NCBI GenBank assembly: GCA_031263525.1
Contig: JAISFP010000148.1
Span: 1-46,494, forward strand
Direction: 5' to 3'
Length of the DNA stretch: 46,494 nt
Source of the DNA: Deltaproteobacteria bacterium
Lineage (GTDB): Bacteria; Desulfobacterota; Desulfarculia; Adiutricales; Adiutricaceae
The position numbers and the translations under genes are program-made. The notes under the pieces were generated by a model. The model was not told the origin of the DNA and made no database searches. It was given only the letters and a program-made list of their open reading frames with translations. This document shows positions 1-9,783 of the stretch, piece by piece. The stretch's first letter is position 1. Each line of letters opens with the position of its first letter.

Positions 1-410
1 ATCTTCTTCCATGTTTTAGAGCGAATCATGGCGAGAAGATGCCAGGGCTAGGGTGTTTCCCAGTCTTTCCACCCATAGGCTGACAGCTAAAATTCCGACA
101 TTTAATTAAACGGGTAATATCAGAATTTCCATTCATCTTGCTCATGTCAGACGTTCCGGTGCCGCCACCGTGCTCGGGATACTGCGACTCAACACACTCA
201 GCCTCAGAAAATACCGAGCCTGACCAGCCGCCCAGTCGGCCCCCTCCGGATTGTCCAGACGATCTCATGGGCAAACGCCTTGACAGAACTCATATCCGCA
301 GGACGCTACGTAATATGACGTGCCAAACATGCGTTGACTCCACAGCATTCCCTGCCAGAACGCCAAGTTGAATTCAAAACGCTAAACGGCTGGACATCCA
401 GTAAAAATTG
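1..410. other. No recognisable gene at window start
   Basis: Short overlapping ORFs of 77 to 82 codons exist on both strands, but none has a convincing ribosome binding site or a recognisable protein. Base composition is mixed. I see only spacer DNA here, ending at the terminator of the large minus-strand gene. Confidence 0.5.
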
Positions 411-464
411 AAAAAATATGAGCCGGGGACCTGGACGTTTCAGCCCACGTCCTGTCCCCGGCTC
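411..464 (-). terminator. Rho-independent terminator of pilY1-like gene
   Basis: The arms GAGCCGGGGAC (420-430) and GTCCCCGGCTC (454-464) form an 11-bp perfect stem. On the minus strand the stem is followed by an U-rich run (411-418 reads as ATATTTTTT). It lies 57 bases past the stop codon at 521, as expected for the end of a monocistronic minus-strand transcript. Confidence 0.85.
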
Positions 465-520
465 TCCATGTTACATGTCTTCCGCAAGCGCTGTTCGGAA
501 AGGCAGCCTGGCCAGGCACT

Positions 521-3500
521 CTATTTATCCTCAAGCCCGAGCACCATCGCATCGCGTGAGAGCGAGAAGCCGGTGTCAGTAACCTCGCGCCAGAGAAGGA
601 TGGCGGTTTTGACCGTGCCCGGGGTGTTCGGAAACTCCAGGTCAGTCACGCCTCCGTCCGACGCTGTAGCGCGGATTATGGTCCTGCCGCTGGACTGGAT
701 GATGACCGCCTCAGTGGGGCTCCCTACGCCCAGCATTACCACGCCGGACACGACTCCGTCGGGGAGGCCCAGGTGCTTGCCGGGTGACGCGAATGTCGAG
801 TGGGTCTCCGGCCTCGGAAGACCGGTGAACGCGTCAACCAGGTGAAGGAAACCATCTCCGTACCCGGAACAGATGTCAAGTCCCGGCTGAAAGCTCGTTA
901 CGGCCATGAGCGACTTCCCGCCTCCCAGGGTCATGAGCTTGGGCTGGGTCACGACCATCTCGAAGTTCCGTCCGGACACCCCCTTCTTCAGCTGCATGGA
1001 GTCGAGCTTCTTTTTCCAGCCTACTGACGAGGAGCCGCGCATGACATTCTCGAGCGACACGAACGAAGTCATACCCGCGACCGTGCCGACTCCGGACTGG
1101 GACGTGAGGTTAACGACCTCACCGGTCCGCAGTACCATCGCCCCGCTCATGTCAACTATTCCGGAAGACCGGTCCGTCAGGTCCTCGAAAGTCATCACCC
1201 CTCTCGAGTTCAGCGGCTCCTTCAGCCCGTACATGTACTGGTCATGATTTTCAAGACATTCGTCGCTGGGCGTTATGTCGCATGGCGTCAGGTCGTCCTG
1301 GTCGAAGAGCCGCCCTGTCCCGAAAATGACCCAGACATTTTTGTCCGCGTCTCGCGTGGAGTTTACCGCACCCGTGATCGGCCTGTGCGTGTCCAAGAGA
1401 CGCCTGAGCTTCCATTCGGCAGGCGGGATCGGATCGCCCAGGGAGTCGATCATCTGGACCCTCCAGAGGCTCCCCTCGTCATGGCCGTTCCCGTGGAGGG
1501 ATGTCTCTGTCAGCCCTAAATATACTGCATGGTCAGACCACTCACCCCTTATCTTGGGGTTGGCTTTCGGAAGGAATGGCGAGGAGAAGAAGCTCTCGGG
1601 AACCGATGCCGTAAGGTAGTCCGGATTCCTGGCCGGATCGATCACTGGCCTGCCGGTCTCCGCGTCAAGGACTATGACCCTGGCGTTCTGCCTGCTCACG
1701 CCCTGGTACGGAGTCCGGCCCCCGAAGTCAAGCTGATACTCGCTTTCGGAAACTGCCCTGACCGAGTCCGTGACAGGTCCGGAAGGAAGCATCACGTAGA
1801 ACTTGCCTCCGCTTCTGACCGTCACCGGAGTCCCGACCATCAGGCCCAGCTCGATCGAGCTGTAGCTCCACATGAACACGGGCTCCTTCTCCGGATCGGT
1901 CACGTCAAGACAGAAGACGTCGCTGAAGTATGGGTAACCCTTGTTGAGATCCGATGATCCTGCCTCGACGGGCCGGCCTCCCATACGCATGCCCCCTATG
2001 AGCACCGTCCTCCACTCGTCCCTCAGCTTTATGTCGACCAGGAGCGGTTTAAGGTCCACGAAGTAGTTGTGTATGTATCCCGGATCGGCCAGAAACGGCA
2101 GCGTGGGCATCGCCGCCTCCGGAATGTAGGCCCAGAGCTCTGCCCCCAGGTCGTGCTTCAGGGCACCCGGGTCGGTCTTGCTGGCCGTGCTGTATCCGAT
2201 CTCTTCCCCCTTGCCTGTTGCAAAACCGCCGTTCACGGCATGCAGCATCCCGTCGTTGGCCCCGAAGTAGACCATAATCCTTCGGTTGACATTTTCCTTC
2301 TTGAATTTTGCATAGCTCTGATCGTTATACAGGACGTCAAAATTTGACTTGGGAACTTCGACAGCTATCGGCTTGGAGTTGATGACGTCGCCCAGGATCC
2401 ACCGGCCGGCTTGTCTGATATACCAGGGACTGACCACCTTCCGATTGCGGAGGTGAGGGTAGTCCCTGCCGACGACCCAGCTGACCAGTTCCTCCACGGC
2501 GGTCGGCCTGCTGTCGGTGCTGGACGGGAAATAATCACGGAAATTGTCATGCAGCAGCATGGTTTCCAGCTGTCTGCGGCTTGTCTTCAGGTCAAACAGA
2601 AGCATTGACGTCCGTTTTCCCTGGTCACGGTAGCCGAAGTAGATCCTCCTCCTTCCCTGCGTGAAAGTGGCCGGGGAAGTCCAGGCGCGGGCGTCGGCCC
2701 TGAACCCTCTGTCGTCATCGCTCTGCAGCTCCAGAAGCCAGCGTCCCGCGTCCCATACCGCATTCAGCTCGTGGGGGTTAGGCGGGTGCGCGTTGAAATA
2801 GGAGGTAACAGTCGGCTGGTTAGTCCCTGTCGGGTCGTCACACACGGTGATATGGTGGAGGGCCGACCAGCATCTGGGCTCGATTTCCGGTTTCTGGGTC
2901 GTGGTCGTAAAAGTGACAATCCTGTCGCCATTCCCGTATTCCGTCTTCAGGGTCAGCTTGCCGTCCTGGTCGCTGTCCTCTCGTAAGTTGCCGTAACGGT
3001 CAATGAAAAGCCCGTATACGCTTCCTACGAAAGAAACGTACTTGTCAGTCTCCTGATACATTAGATAGCGTGGGTAGTAGATGGACTGTATGGAAAGCCC
3101 TCCGCCCTCGTCCCCCACGATATGCGAGGCGCTCCCGGTGTTGTAGCCCTGGTTTCGCTGCACGTCCCTGAAGATGGCGTCAAATTTAGCGGCCATGTTT
3201 GCGGGATCGGGTATCGCGAAGTAATTGGCCGGACCGAGAACGGGATGTTCCGGATCCCTCTCCCACTCCCCGCGGTCAGGAACGCCGTTGCGATTATAAT
3301 CGTTGAACGCTCCGTACTTGGCCGCCAGCCACATGGGATCTGGAATGAACTGCCCGCCTGCGCCGTCCGGAGATAGCCTGAACCCCCTGGTCATGTAATA
3401 TGTCATTTCTCCCCCGGCCGAACTGCCGCATCCTGACCCGCCCGGGACAAGACATTTCCACGGGGATGACCTCTGTTTCAGGAGGCTGTCCGATGACGTG

Positions 3501-5980
3501 AAATTCGTGGGAACCCCCTGCAAATTCGGCCAGGGGTTATCCCAGTCGACAGTCGCCTTCACGCCGGCGTTCTTCCCCGAATGGCTCACGTCCATGTAGG
3601 TCCCGTCTGCCTCGGTGCCGGTAACGGCATATCCAACCAGCTGACTTTCCTTTGACGTGCTCCCGTAGGCGTCAGTGGTGACCGCGAAACCGGTAACCTT
3701 TGACCTGTCGATTGTTATCTTCGGAAGCCTGTAGTTCATGGCTCCCGAATCAGTTGCGTAATTCCGGAAACGATAGTATGTCTGCGGCAAGTCCGTCTTA
3801 CCGAACGGATTCAGGGCAGGGTCGGGTAACGGATCTTTCAGCGCCCCGGCGTGAATTCTGAGCGGTACGGGTTCCAGCTGCACCGCCGGAGATCCGCCGC
3901 TCCCTCCGTTCCCCTGCTTCGTGGTCAGGAGCGCGAACTCGTAGGTGCCGAGGGCTTTCCTGCTGTATGTCCCGCCCTCGATCGCCGAGTCGAATGCCGC
4001 CACTATCTTCACGTAGAAGGGGAGGCCAGTTGAATCAGTCTGCCAGTCGACAACGAAATAACTCAGGGGAAGGATGAGGCGGCTGCCAGCTGATTCCGAA
4101 AATGGCATGGCCGTAATAAGCCGCCCGTTGCCAAGATCGAATTTAATCACGGGGAAATTGCTCGGGAGAGCGACCGTGTATAGAATCATCGGAATGTTCC
4201 CGTTCTGGGATGCCGACAGGCTGTGAGTCCGGGCGAACCAGGCCACTGCGGCTAGCGAGTAGCCTCCCTCCAGGGACGGCTCCTCCGGACACAGCCCTTT
4301 CACTTCCGATAGCGAGACGAGAGGTTTCGCCGTGCAGTCGTCACTTTCGTTTCTTGAGTAATAAAACTTCTTTCCAGCATCCGTGAATCCCTCCAGTTTC
4401 GTTATGGCGTCGAGGTACGCGTTTTTGTCAAAAGTCGAGGCCACCGTCCCGTTCGGGTTCCTGAGGTATGATATCGGTTTCAACGCCGCTATCTCTGGTT
4501 CGGCCGGAGACGGTATGTCGTCGGTGTCGTAATCCGGATACGCCGAGCCTATCACGATTGTTACGGGGAACGCGCACTCCCTGTAAAAGATGTCTTTCGG
4601 CCTGTTCCTTTCCCAGTCGAACTGCCATGGCGAAATCTCTTCGCCCTGTACAAGAGGGCAGGAAGACTTCTTGGCCCCCGAAAAATACCTGACCGACTCG
4701 TAGAGCATCTCTCCGAGCGGCGAGCCCCACGCGGAATTGTTCTTGTAATTTTTCCCGGTCCAGCCTGTAAGGTGAAGCTGGTCGAAAAACGACAGCATGC
4801 CCATTGATCTCTTCAGGCCGTTGATAAAATCGTAGGAATTGGCCAGGTTCTCGACGTGCCTGCGCACCACGCCCCCGATCTTTCTCCACTTCTCGTCCGC
4901 GACCCCGGTCATCAGCCCGAAAGAAATGCCCCTGTCTGCCCCGTACTCCTGAAAGATACCGGAAGGTTTCCAGGCATTTACAGCGTATTCCAGGCAATTG
5001 TCCCTCGGGCTGATGCCGCCCGGCGCATCAGGATCGCAGACTTTCACCCTCGCATCGAACGAGTAGCCCTTGTGACCGATATTAAGGCCCGAGGAGTTCG
5101 GGATGACAGGTTCGCTCGCGACGAAGTCCCAGAGTCCGACGTCCCTCTGGGCGCTTTTATGCCTGAAACGCGCGTCAATGTTTGTCTCTACCAGCAGGAT
5201 CGGCACCGCCGTCTGCCAGTCGCCGACCTGCTTCTGGTCCCGTGCGAAGTAATATATCTTCCCCTTGTCCGGCTTGACAAAGCCAGTGTACATCGAGACA
5301 TCGTAATACGGGCTCACCTTCATCTTCTCGCCCCACAAATCGTCCGACACAACCTGAGCGCCCCAAAGGTGCGCGTCCTTCGCCAGGTAGCTGTGTTCCA
5401 ATACCGTGTAGCGGAGGTGGTCGGAATATCTCTTGCCTCCGTAGAGGGCCTTCCTCACGGCGTCCATATGGCTCGTCAGAAACCAGTTTAGCCAGTTCCC
5501 GTGCCACAGGCCATTTCCATCCCTGGTCGCTGCCGTACAGACGCCGTTTGCCGACCTGGGAACATCAATGTCCATCCGATCTGACAGCTCGGGAGGGCGT
5601 GTCGGGTTCAGGGCCTCCTTGTGTTTCTTGTCGGTCCAGCTTTCCCGCTCGAAGCTTCCTCTAAGGTACCTGTAGCATGCCTGAGGATCGTGTAAACCGT
5701 AATATGTCCTGGACGGGTCGAATCCGAAATCCATCTTTCCGTCGCCGTCCAGGTCCGACATGTTGTTGTAGGCCTGACGGTACATCTTGTGGTCCTTAGA
5801 AACTATGACAAGGACATGGGTAATCCCGCGCGACAGGGTCATGAACGGCGTGACGGAATAACGGCTCTTCATGACGTTCGCCCCGTTCGCTTCGGGTGCC
5901 GTGAAAAGTGCGGCCCATGCCGCGAGGATGGCCGCCGCGACTGCGGCCCGGCCCCATCGGCCAACTCTTGACGTCGTCAT
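521..5980 (-). CDS. pilY1: PilY1-like type IV pilus tip adhesin/assembly protein
   Basis: This 1819-residue secreted protein resembles PilY1/PilC, the calcium-controlled tip adhesin that promotes type IV pilus extension. The start at 5980 is chosen because AGGAGGT lies 9 bases upstream and a signal peptide follows (residues 1 to about 34, with an Ala-rich core). An acidic EF-hand-like loop (DLDGDGKMD) lies near residue 77, with further Asp/Asn-rich loops in the middle. The C-terminal beta-propeller typical of the family starts near residue 1237 (VYFGANDGMLHAV, then GAELWAYIPE). A late segment near 1557 carries FGTGRLFD. The protein is much longer than the roughly 1000-1200 residues of well-studied PilY1. 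No minor pilin genes flank it; it stands alone apart from a small ORF overlapping its start. A strong terminator follows. The family call is firm; a pilus role is inferred. Confidence 0.88.
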   Translation of the reverse strand: MTTSRVGRWGRAAVAAAILAAWAALFTAPEANGANVMKSRYSVTPFMTLSRGITHVLVIVSKDHKMYRQAYNNMSDLDGDGKMDFGFDPSRTYYGLHDPQACYRYLRGSFERESWTDKKHKEALNPTRPPELSDRMDIDVPRSANGVCTAATRDGNGLWHGNWLNWFLTSHMDAVRKALYGGKRYSDHLRYTVLEHSYLAKDAHLWGAQVVSDDLWGEKMKVSPYYDVSMYTGFVKPDKGKIYYFARDQKQVGDWQTAVPILLVETNIDARFRHKSAQRDVGLWDFVASEPVIPNSSGLNIGHKGYSFDARVKVCDPDAPGGISPRDNCLEYAVNAWKPSGIFQEYGADRGISFGLMTGVADEKWRKIGGVVRRHVENLANSYDFINGLKRSMGMLSFFDQLHLTGWTGKNYKNNSAWGSPLGEMLYESVRYFSGAKKSSCPLVQGEEISPWQFDWERNRPKDIFYRECAFPVTIVIGSAYPDYDTDDIPSPAEPEIAALKPISYLRNPNGTVASTFDKNAYLDAITKLEGFTDAGKKFYYSRNESDDCTAKPLVSLSEVKGLCPEEPSLEGGYSLAAVAWFARTHSLSASQNGNIPMILYTVALPSNFPVIKFDLGNGRLITAMPFSESAGSRLILPLSYFVVDWQTDSTGLPFYVKIVAAFDSAIEGGTYSRKALGTYEFALLTTKQGNGGSGGSPAVQLEPVPLRIHAGALKDPLPDPALNPFGKTDLPQTYYRFRNYATDSGAMNYRLPKITIDRSKVTGFAVTTDAYGSTSKESQLVGYAVTGTEADGTYMDVSHSGKNAGVKATVDWDNPWPNLQGVPTNFTSSDSLLKQRSSPWKCLVPGGSGCGSSAGGEMTYYMTRGFRLSPDGAGGQFIPDPMWLAAKYGAFNDYNRNGVPDRGEWERDPEHPVLGPANYFAIPDPANMAAKFDAIFRDVQRNQGYNTGSASHIVGDEGGGLSIQSIYYPRYLMYQETDKYVSFVGSVYGLFIDRYGNLREDSDQDGKLTLKTEYGNGDRIVTFTTTTQKPEIEPRCWSALHHITVCDDPTGTNQPTVTSYFNAHPPNPHELNAVWDAGRWLLELQSDDDRGFRADARAWTSPATFTQGRRRIYFGYRDQGKRTSMLLFDLKTSRRQLETMLLHDNFRDYFPSSTDSRPTAVEELVSWVVGRDYPHLRNRKVVSPWYIRQAGRWILGDVINSKPIAVEVPKSNFDVLYNDQSYAKFKKENVNRRIMVYFGANDGMLHAVNGGFATGKGEEIGYSTASKTDPGALKHDLGAELWAYIPEAAMPTLPFLADPGYIHNYFVDLKPLLVDIKLRDEWRTVLIGGMRMGGRPVEAGSSDLNKGYPYFSDVFCLDVTDPEKEPVFMWSYSSIELGLMVGTPVTVRSGGKFYVMLPSGPVTDSVRAVSESEYQLDFGGRTPYQGVSRQNARVIVLDAETGRPVIDPARNPDYLTASVPESFFSSPFLPKANPKIRGEWSDHAVYLGLTETSLHGNGHDEGSLWRVQMIDSLGDPIPPAEWKLRRLLDTHRPITGAVNSTRDADKNVWVIFGTGRLFDQDDLTPCDITPSDECLENHDQYMYGLKEPLNSRGVMTFEDLTDRSSGIVDMSGAMVLRTGEVVNLTSQSGVGTVAGMTSFVSLENVMRGSSSVGWKKKLDSMQLKKGVSGRNFEMVVTQPKLMTLGGGKSLMAVTSFQPGLDICSGYGDGFLHLVDAFTGLPRPETHSTFASPGKHLGLPDGVVSGVVMLGVGSPTEAVIIQSSGRTIIRATASDGGVTDLEFPNTPGTVKTAILLWREVTDTGFSLSRDAMVLGLEDK

Positions 5981-6189
5981 TTCTGAACCTCCTTGCTCAA
6001 CCTCGATAGGCCATGCTCCATGATCAATGCCTCTGGCCCGGCGATCCGAATCAACCTGATTCCTGTCCCGATCCATGACACGACCAATATCACGATACCG
6101 GCGCTTATGATGTTCCCTTCCGCGAATCTGTCCATTCCAGAAAACTGACAATTTCCCGAGGGCTGTCCAGACAGTCGGAATCCGGTCAT
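5977..6189 (-). CDS. Possible small membrane protein overlapping pilY1 start
   Basis: This 70-codon ORF ends in an ATGA overlap with the pilY1-like start. Its start at 6189 has GGAAGG 5 bases upstream. Residues about 26-50 form a hydrophobic stretch (IISAGIVILVVSWIG), which could be a membrane segment. The tail is charged. It might be a translational-coupling leader or the remnant of an upstream minor pilin gene, which is where such genes usually sit relative to pilY1. I recognise no family, and chance is a real alternative. Confidence 0.25.
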   Translation of the reverse strand: MTGFRLSGQPSGNCQFSGMDRFAEGNIISAGIVILVVSWIGTGIRLIRIAGPEALIMEHGLSRLSKEVQK

Positions 6190-8196
6190 GAGGCCTTCCG
6201 CATGGCCGGCAGCATCGATGTCGCGAAGCGTCAGGCGCTAGTTTTCTCAACCGGACAGTTCCAGACGTGCAGCCTCCCCCGATTGCGAACCGCGCAGTCA
6301 GACAGTCAGACAGACAGACGGCGTCGCGCCGGCTCATGCAACACGGCTGCCGCAGGCTCTCAGACATGCGTAATCTGACCTGCCTCCTGCCGTTAGACGG
6401 CCTGCATCCGTGCCTCGCTCGACTCGCGACCGCATAGCGGCCACTGCCTGAGTATTATTTAGCCCCTGTCATGGGCAGCTGATCCTTGATCCGCGAAACA
6501 TAATCCCCGGTCATTTCGGACATAGCTCTTAACAAACTACCGGCAGCTTTCCCTTATTTGCCTTTCATTTCTGTAGTTTTACCAGCATTGTTATTTTATA
6601 AAACTAAATTTCATTATGTTCAAATCAATCCGTGTCATGCCAATCCTCTGACTGAACAGGACCCGACCGTTCATAAAATTTATTTGGCATGTCGCTAAAA
6701 ATCACTTGTCCCAGCGCTGAGGACATCTCACGAGTATGCTACTGTCAAACGATATTGCCTTTCTTCAGCAGATCATCTTCTACCTAAACAATCAAAATCT
6801 AATATCTCTTATAATTAATATTATTCATCTATTTTTTATAAGATTTCAATTAATTTCTTTTGTCTTACACTGATGTGATTGTTTAAATCTATATTATCAT
6901 TTCATTTAAATAAGAACGAATAAGACGACTAACTGGTCTCCTCCCTTTGGCACAATATTTTATGTTCTCCAACATTCCTTCACATCAGGTGAAAAATTAA
7001 TATCTAATTATCATAAATATTCTAATTAATTCAAGATTAATTTTTCACCTAATCAGTTACTCAATTTCCAATGTCCCTAATAAATATGGTTTATTATGTT
7101 ATGTGTATTATTTAATTTCATATCCTATATTTAAATTAGTCTCGATTAAAATTTAAAATTTTCAATTGATCTATTCTTTTTTGAAATATGTAAATGCCCT
7201 CTGTATATTCAACATTTTTAATCTAATTCTAATTTGCCATCATTTGCTATTTTTTTCACAACGTCACATACTGAAGCACAATCAATTTAATTAATTAAAT
7301 AAGACCATTATATCATATGAATTATTGAAGCTGCTTAAACTTCCAGAACTCAGTTTCTGACATGATCTTACAAACCAACTCAATTTCATATCCCCGCGCA
7401 TAGATTTTCTGCATCGTTTTATGTGAGCTGTTGTCACAACAATCAACATGATTGAACTTTTTTAGTGATGTAACAATCATGAAAATCATCTAATCAACGA
7501 CTACAATAACCTGATTCGCCATGCGACATCCTATCTTTAGAGGCATAATTTCTATAAATTCCAAATTTTTTTTTCATATTTTTCAACATTTTCCAGATAT
7601 TTTCCTTTTTTTAAGAATTCTCACTAATTTTTCTTTACGTCCTGCCCTGTCCCGACCCACGCTTCCCTCACGTCAGAGCAATGCATGATGAATAAATTCT
7701 AAATTTTCGTGGCCATGCCTGGTCCGTCTAGGCTTCCGGTGCAAAATGCCCGTCAAGACTTCAGGTTCAGAATGAAAGAAAGCATGGTAACGCAACGAGG
7801 ACGGGATCATGGTCTGATGCCTAGAAAGGGCAGCAGGCCCGCTGCTGAATCCCTAAAAAATCATTAAATAAAAACAGCATATTTCACAACTACATACCAG
7901 TGTTTTTCGGGAGTCCACATTCGACACGACGCAGACCACGGCCTTGCCTGGCCCTCCCTTTCCCCGCCCCGTCACGGGGCTTGTCCCTCCTGTCCTCTCC
8001 TGGCACCCGACACGGCTTGTCCGGAACCTTCCCCTCCTCCCCGGAACACGCCACGCACAAAAAATGCCGCGTAACAGCGGCTAAAACCTGAAACCTCAAG
8101 CCTCAAGGCCCTGTGCCCCACGGCACGGCCTTCGCACTGTGGGACTGTCCCGGACCGGTCCAGCTTCAGAGACGCCAGAAGGTGAACGCGTCCTTC
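6190..8196. other. Long spacer with a 1.4-kb AT-rich island
   Basis: From about 6440 to 7890 the sequence becomes strongly AT-rich, unlike the coding regions. Reading frames are short and I recognise no protein, tRNA or IS end. It holds a 15-bp inverted repeat (6987-7050), a 16-bp perfect palindrome (7285-7300, ATTTAATTAATTAAAT) and a small CAGCAG/CTGCTG hairpin near 7831-7848. From 7890 to 8196 the DNA returns to high GC with overlapping ORFs on both strands that look like chance. Confidence 0.6.
6987..7050. repeat. 15-bp perfect inverted repeat in AT-rich island
   Basis: AGGTGAAAAATTAAT at 6987-7001 is the exact reverse complement of ATTAATTTTTCACCT at 7036-7050, separated by 34 bases. It could be a protein binding site, an RNA hairpin or the ends of a tiny element. 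No T-run follows on either strand, so a terminator is unlikely. Confidence 0.8.
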
Positions 8197-8430
8197 TCAG
8201 CTCTCGAAGTATGGACGGCTCTTTCTGTCATCCTTCCTGCGGATGATCCTTGTTGAGAAAACCACCAGGGCCGAACCCAGCAGGACCATGACAGTGCCGG
8301 CCAGGAACGGAACGGCGGACCCGCTGGCCGAAAAGTAGGCAAGCGAGACCAGGACGCTCAAAATTCCGCTTTCCGTGAGCACTATGCCCACGACGAAGCT
8401 GACGAAAGCGGCTAGCAGGTTCTTGGTCAT
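8197..8430 (-). CDS. Small two-helix membrane protein, unknown function
   Basis: A 77-residue protein with two predicted membrane helices (about residues 5-35 and 40-60), followed by a basic, polar tail (RIIRRKDDRKSRP). The longer in-frame ORF to 8589 is rejected as the start because its extra residues come from a GC-rich tandem repeat and are Arg/Pro-rich. The start at 8430 lacks a strong ribosome binding site. It lies downstream of the BAX-inhibitor-like gene on the same strand, but a terminator-like hairpin separates them. I recognise no family. Confidence 0.55.
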   Translation of the reverse strand: MTKNLLAAFVSFVVGIVLTESGILSVLVSLAYFSASGSAVPFLAGTVMVLLGSALVVFSTRIIRRKDDRKSRPYFES

Positions 8431-8464
8431 CTTTACCCGTACAGGGCCTGCCAGGAGTTCGCCC

Positions 8465-8571
8465 GGACGCGCCCGCCTGGAAAACGGATGCCCGAAAGGA
8501 CGCTTCCGCCTGGGAGCCGTGCGACAGAACGGACGCTTCCGGCTCGGGGAACCGGCTCCCAAAACGGACGC
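8465..8571. repeat. Degenerate 33-bp tandem repeat
   Basis: The hexamer GGACGC recurs at 8465, 8498, 8531 and 8566, giving unit lengths of 33, 33 and 35 bp with partly conserved flanks (CTTCCG, GGGAGCC). The last copy forms one arm of the adjacent terminator hairpin. Units have diverged, so this is an old or non-selected array. Confidence 0.6.
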
Positions 8572-8610
8572 GCCCGCCCCGGGGGGCAAGCCCCCGTGGC
8601 GGGCGCGTCC
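8562..8610 (-). terminator. Terminator-like hairpin after BI-1 gene
   Basis: GGACGCGCCCGCC (8566-8578) pairs perfectly with GGCGGGCGCGTCC (8598-8610), 13 bp, with an inner C/G hairpin in the loop. On the minus strand the stem is followed by GTTTT only. The stem is very strong but the U-tract short. It lies 25 bases past the stop codon at 8635. Confidence 0.6.
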
Positions 8611-8634
8611 AGACCGGTCGAGGGGGCCCGGAGA

Positions 8635-9399
8635 TCAGTCGCCGCCCCTCCCGAAGAGCCTCAGTAGGAAGAAGAAGATGTTGATGAAGTCCAGGTAGAG
8701 CTGGAGGGCACCCATGCAGACGCTCTTCTCCTGCTCCTCGACGTTCCCGAAGCCGCCGGCATGGATGACGCGGAGCTTCTGGTGATCATACGCGGTGAGC
8801 CCGGCGAAGACCAGGACGCCCGCCACGCAGATGACGAAATCCATGGCGTCGCTTCTGGCGAAGAAGTTGACGATCGAGGCGAGGATGATGCCGACGAGAC
8901 CCATGAACAGGAAGCTCCCCCAGCTCTGGAGGCTCCTCTTGGTCACGAGTCCATATACGGCCATCGCCCCGTAGACTCCGGCTGTCGAGACGAACGCCTT
9001 GAAGATGATGCCCGGGCTGTAGACCAGCAGGACGATCGAGAACGTGAACCCGATGGACACGGCGTAGGCCATGTACAGGCACTTCACGGCAAAGCTTGAC
9101 AGCGACCTGAACATGAAGCTGATGAGCAGCACAAGCCCCAGCTGGAGTATGATGATGAACATCGGCACAGCACCGCTGGAGGTGATGAGCCTCAGCCATC
9201 CTGACGAATGGGACAGTAGGTACCCTGTCAGGCCGCTCACCAGCAGGGCGCCGCACATCCAGACGTACACCTTCTGGAAGAACAGGGCCTCCGCGCTCGC
9301 GGCCAGGGTTGCGGGCGAAGGCTGCCCGCCGTACAGGGGCGGGCCGCCGTACTGAGACTGGCCTCCGTAGTTCTGCGGCGGCTGGGTGAAGTCCTGCAT
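8635..9399 (-). CDS. BAX inhibitor-1 (BI-1/YccA) family membrane protein
   Basis: A 254-residue integral membrane protein with about seven hydrophobic helices. In the last third it carries the conserved block GLTAYDHQKLR, and it ends in LYLDFINIFFFLLRLFG. Both are hallmarks of bacterial BI-1/YbhL-YccA proteins, which are thought to act as inner-membrane ion leak channels or regulators of membrane protein quality control. The first 35 residues are a Gly/Tyr/Pro/Gln-rich cytosolic tail. The start at 9399 is chosen for AAAGGAGC 7 bases upstream; the longer ORF adds only Arg-rich residues. A weak promoter lies about 200 bases upstream. The family is secure, the exact role is not. Confidence 0.88.
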   Translation of the reverse strand: MQDFTQPPQNYGGQSQYGGPPLYGGQPSPATLAASAEALFFQKVYVWMCGALLVSGLTGYLLSHSSGWLRLITSSGAVPMFIIILQLGLVLLISFMFRSLSSFAVKCLYMAYAVSIGFTFSIVLLVYSPGIIFKAFVSTAGVYGAMAVYGLVTKRSLQSWGSFLFMGLVGIILASIVNFFARSDAMDFVICVAGVLVFAGLTAYDHQKLRVIHAGGFGNVEEQEKSVCMGALQLYLDFINIFFFLLRLFGRGGD

Positions 9400-9591
9400 C
9401 TTTGCTCCTTTCGAGCGGCCCACGGCGCACCGGCTGGCGCGCACGTTACGGGAGTGGTGGCCGGGAGGGAGCCCGGCTATCTGATTTGCGACTCATGCGG
9501 ACGGGGGAAGCTGCGGCAACAGTCCGGAGACTCGGGCGGGATCAGGCGGGAGGGCGCGGTTGGGCCTTGGAGGCCGTTTCCGGTCAACTTT

Positions 9592-9620
9592 AATATAGTC
9601 ACTGGCCTCCCGAAAAGCAA
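9592..9620 (-). promoter_or_regulatory. Possible sigma70-type promoter for BI-1 gene
   Basis: On the minus strand a TATATT -10 (9597-9592) lies 17 bases from a weak TTGCTT -35 (9620-9615). The transcript would start about 200 bases before the BI-1 start codon. The -10 stands out because the surroundings are GC-rich, but the -35 is poor. Confidence 0.35.
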
Positions 9621-9651
9621 GTGCCACGCCCCGCCGCAAGGTCCCGTCCCC

Positions 9652-9725
9652 GCCCTCGGAGTCACCGTCCCCGTCCCGTGCCTCGGAGTTACCGTCCCCT
9701 GTCTCGGAGTCAAGGTCCCGTCCCC
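9652..9725. repeat. Short degenerate repeat (21-27 bp units)
   Basis: Three copies of a CTCGGAGT(C/T)A-(C/A)(C/G)GTCCC block follow each other with 27- and 21-bp spacing. It precedes a regular 45-bp array that shares the words CTCGGAG and GTCCCG, so both may have grown from the same seed. Confidence 0.55.
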
Positions 9726-9783
9726 GGCCACGTGATTCTCTCCTCCAGTGCCGCAGAAGTCCTGGGGCACGTATCCGCCCTCT

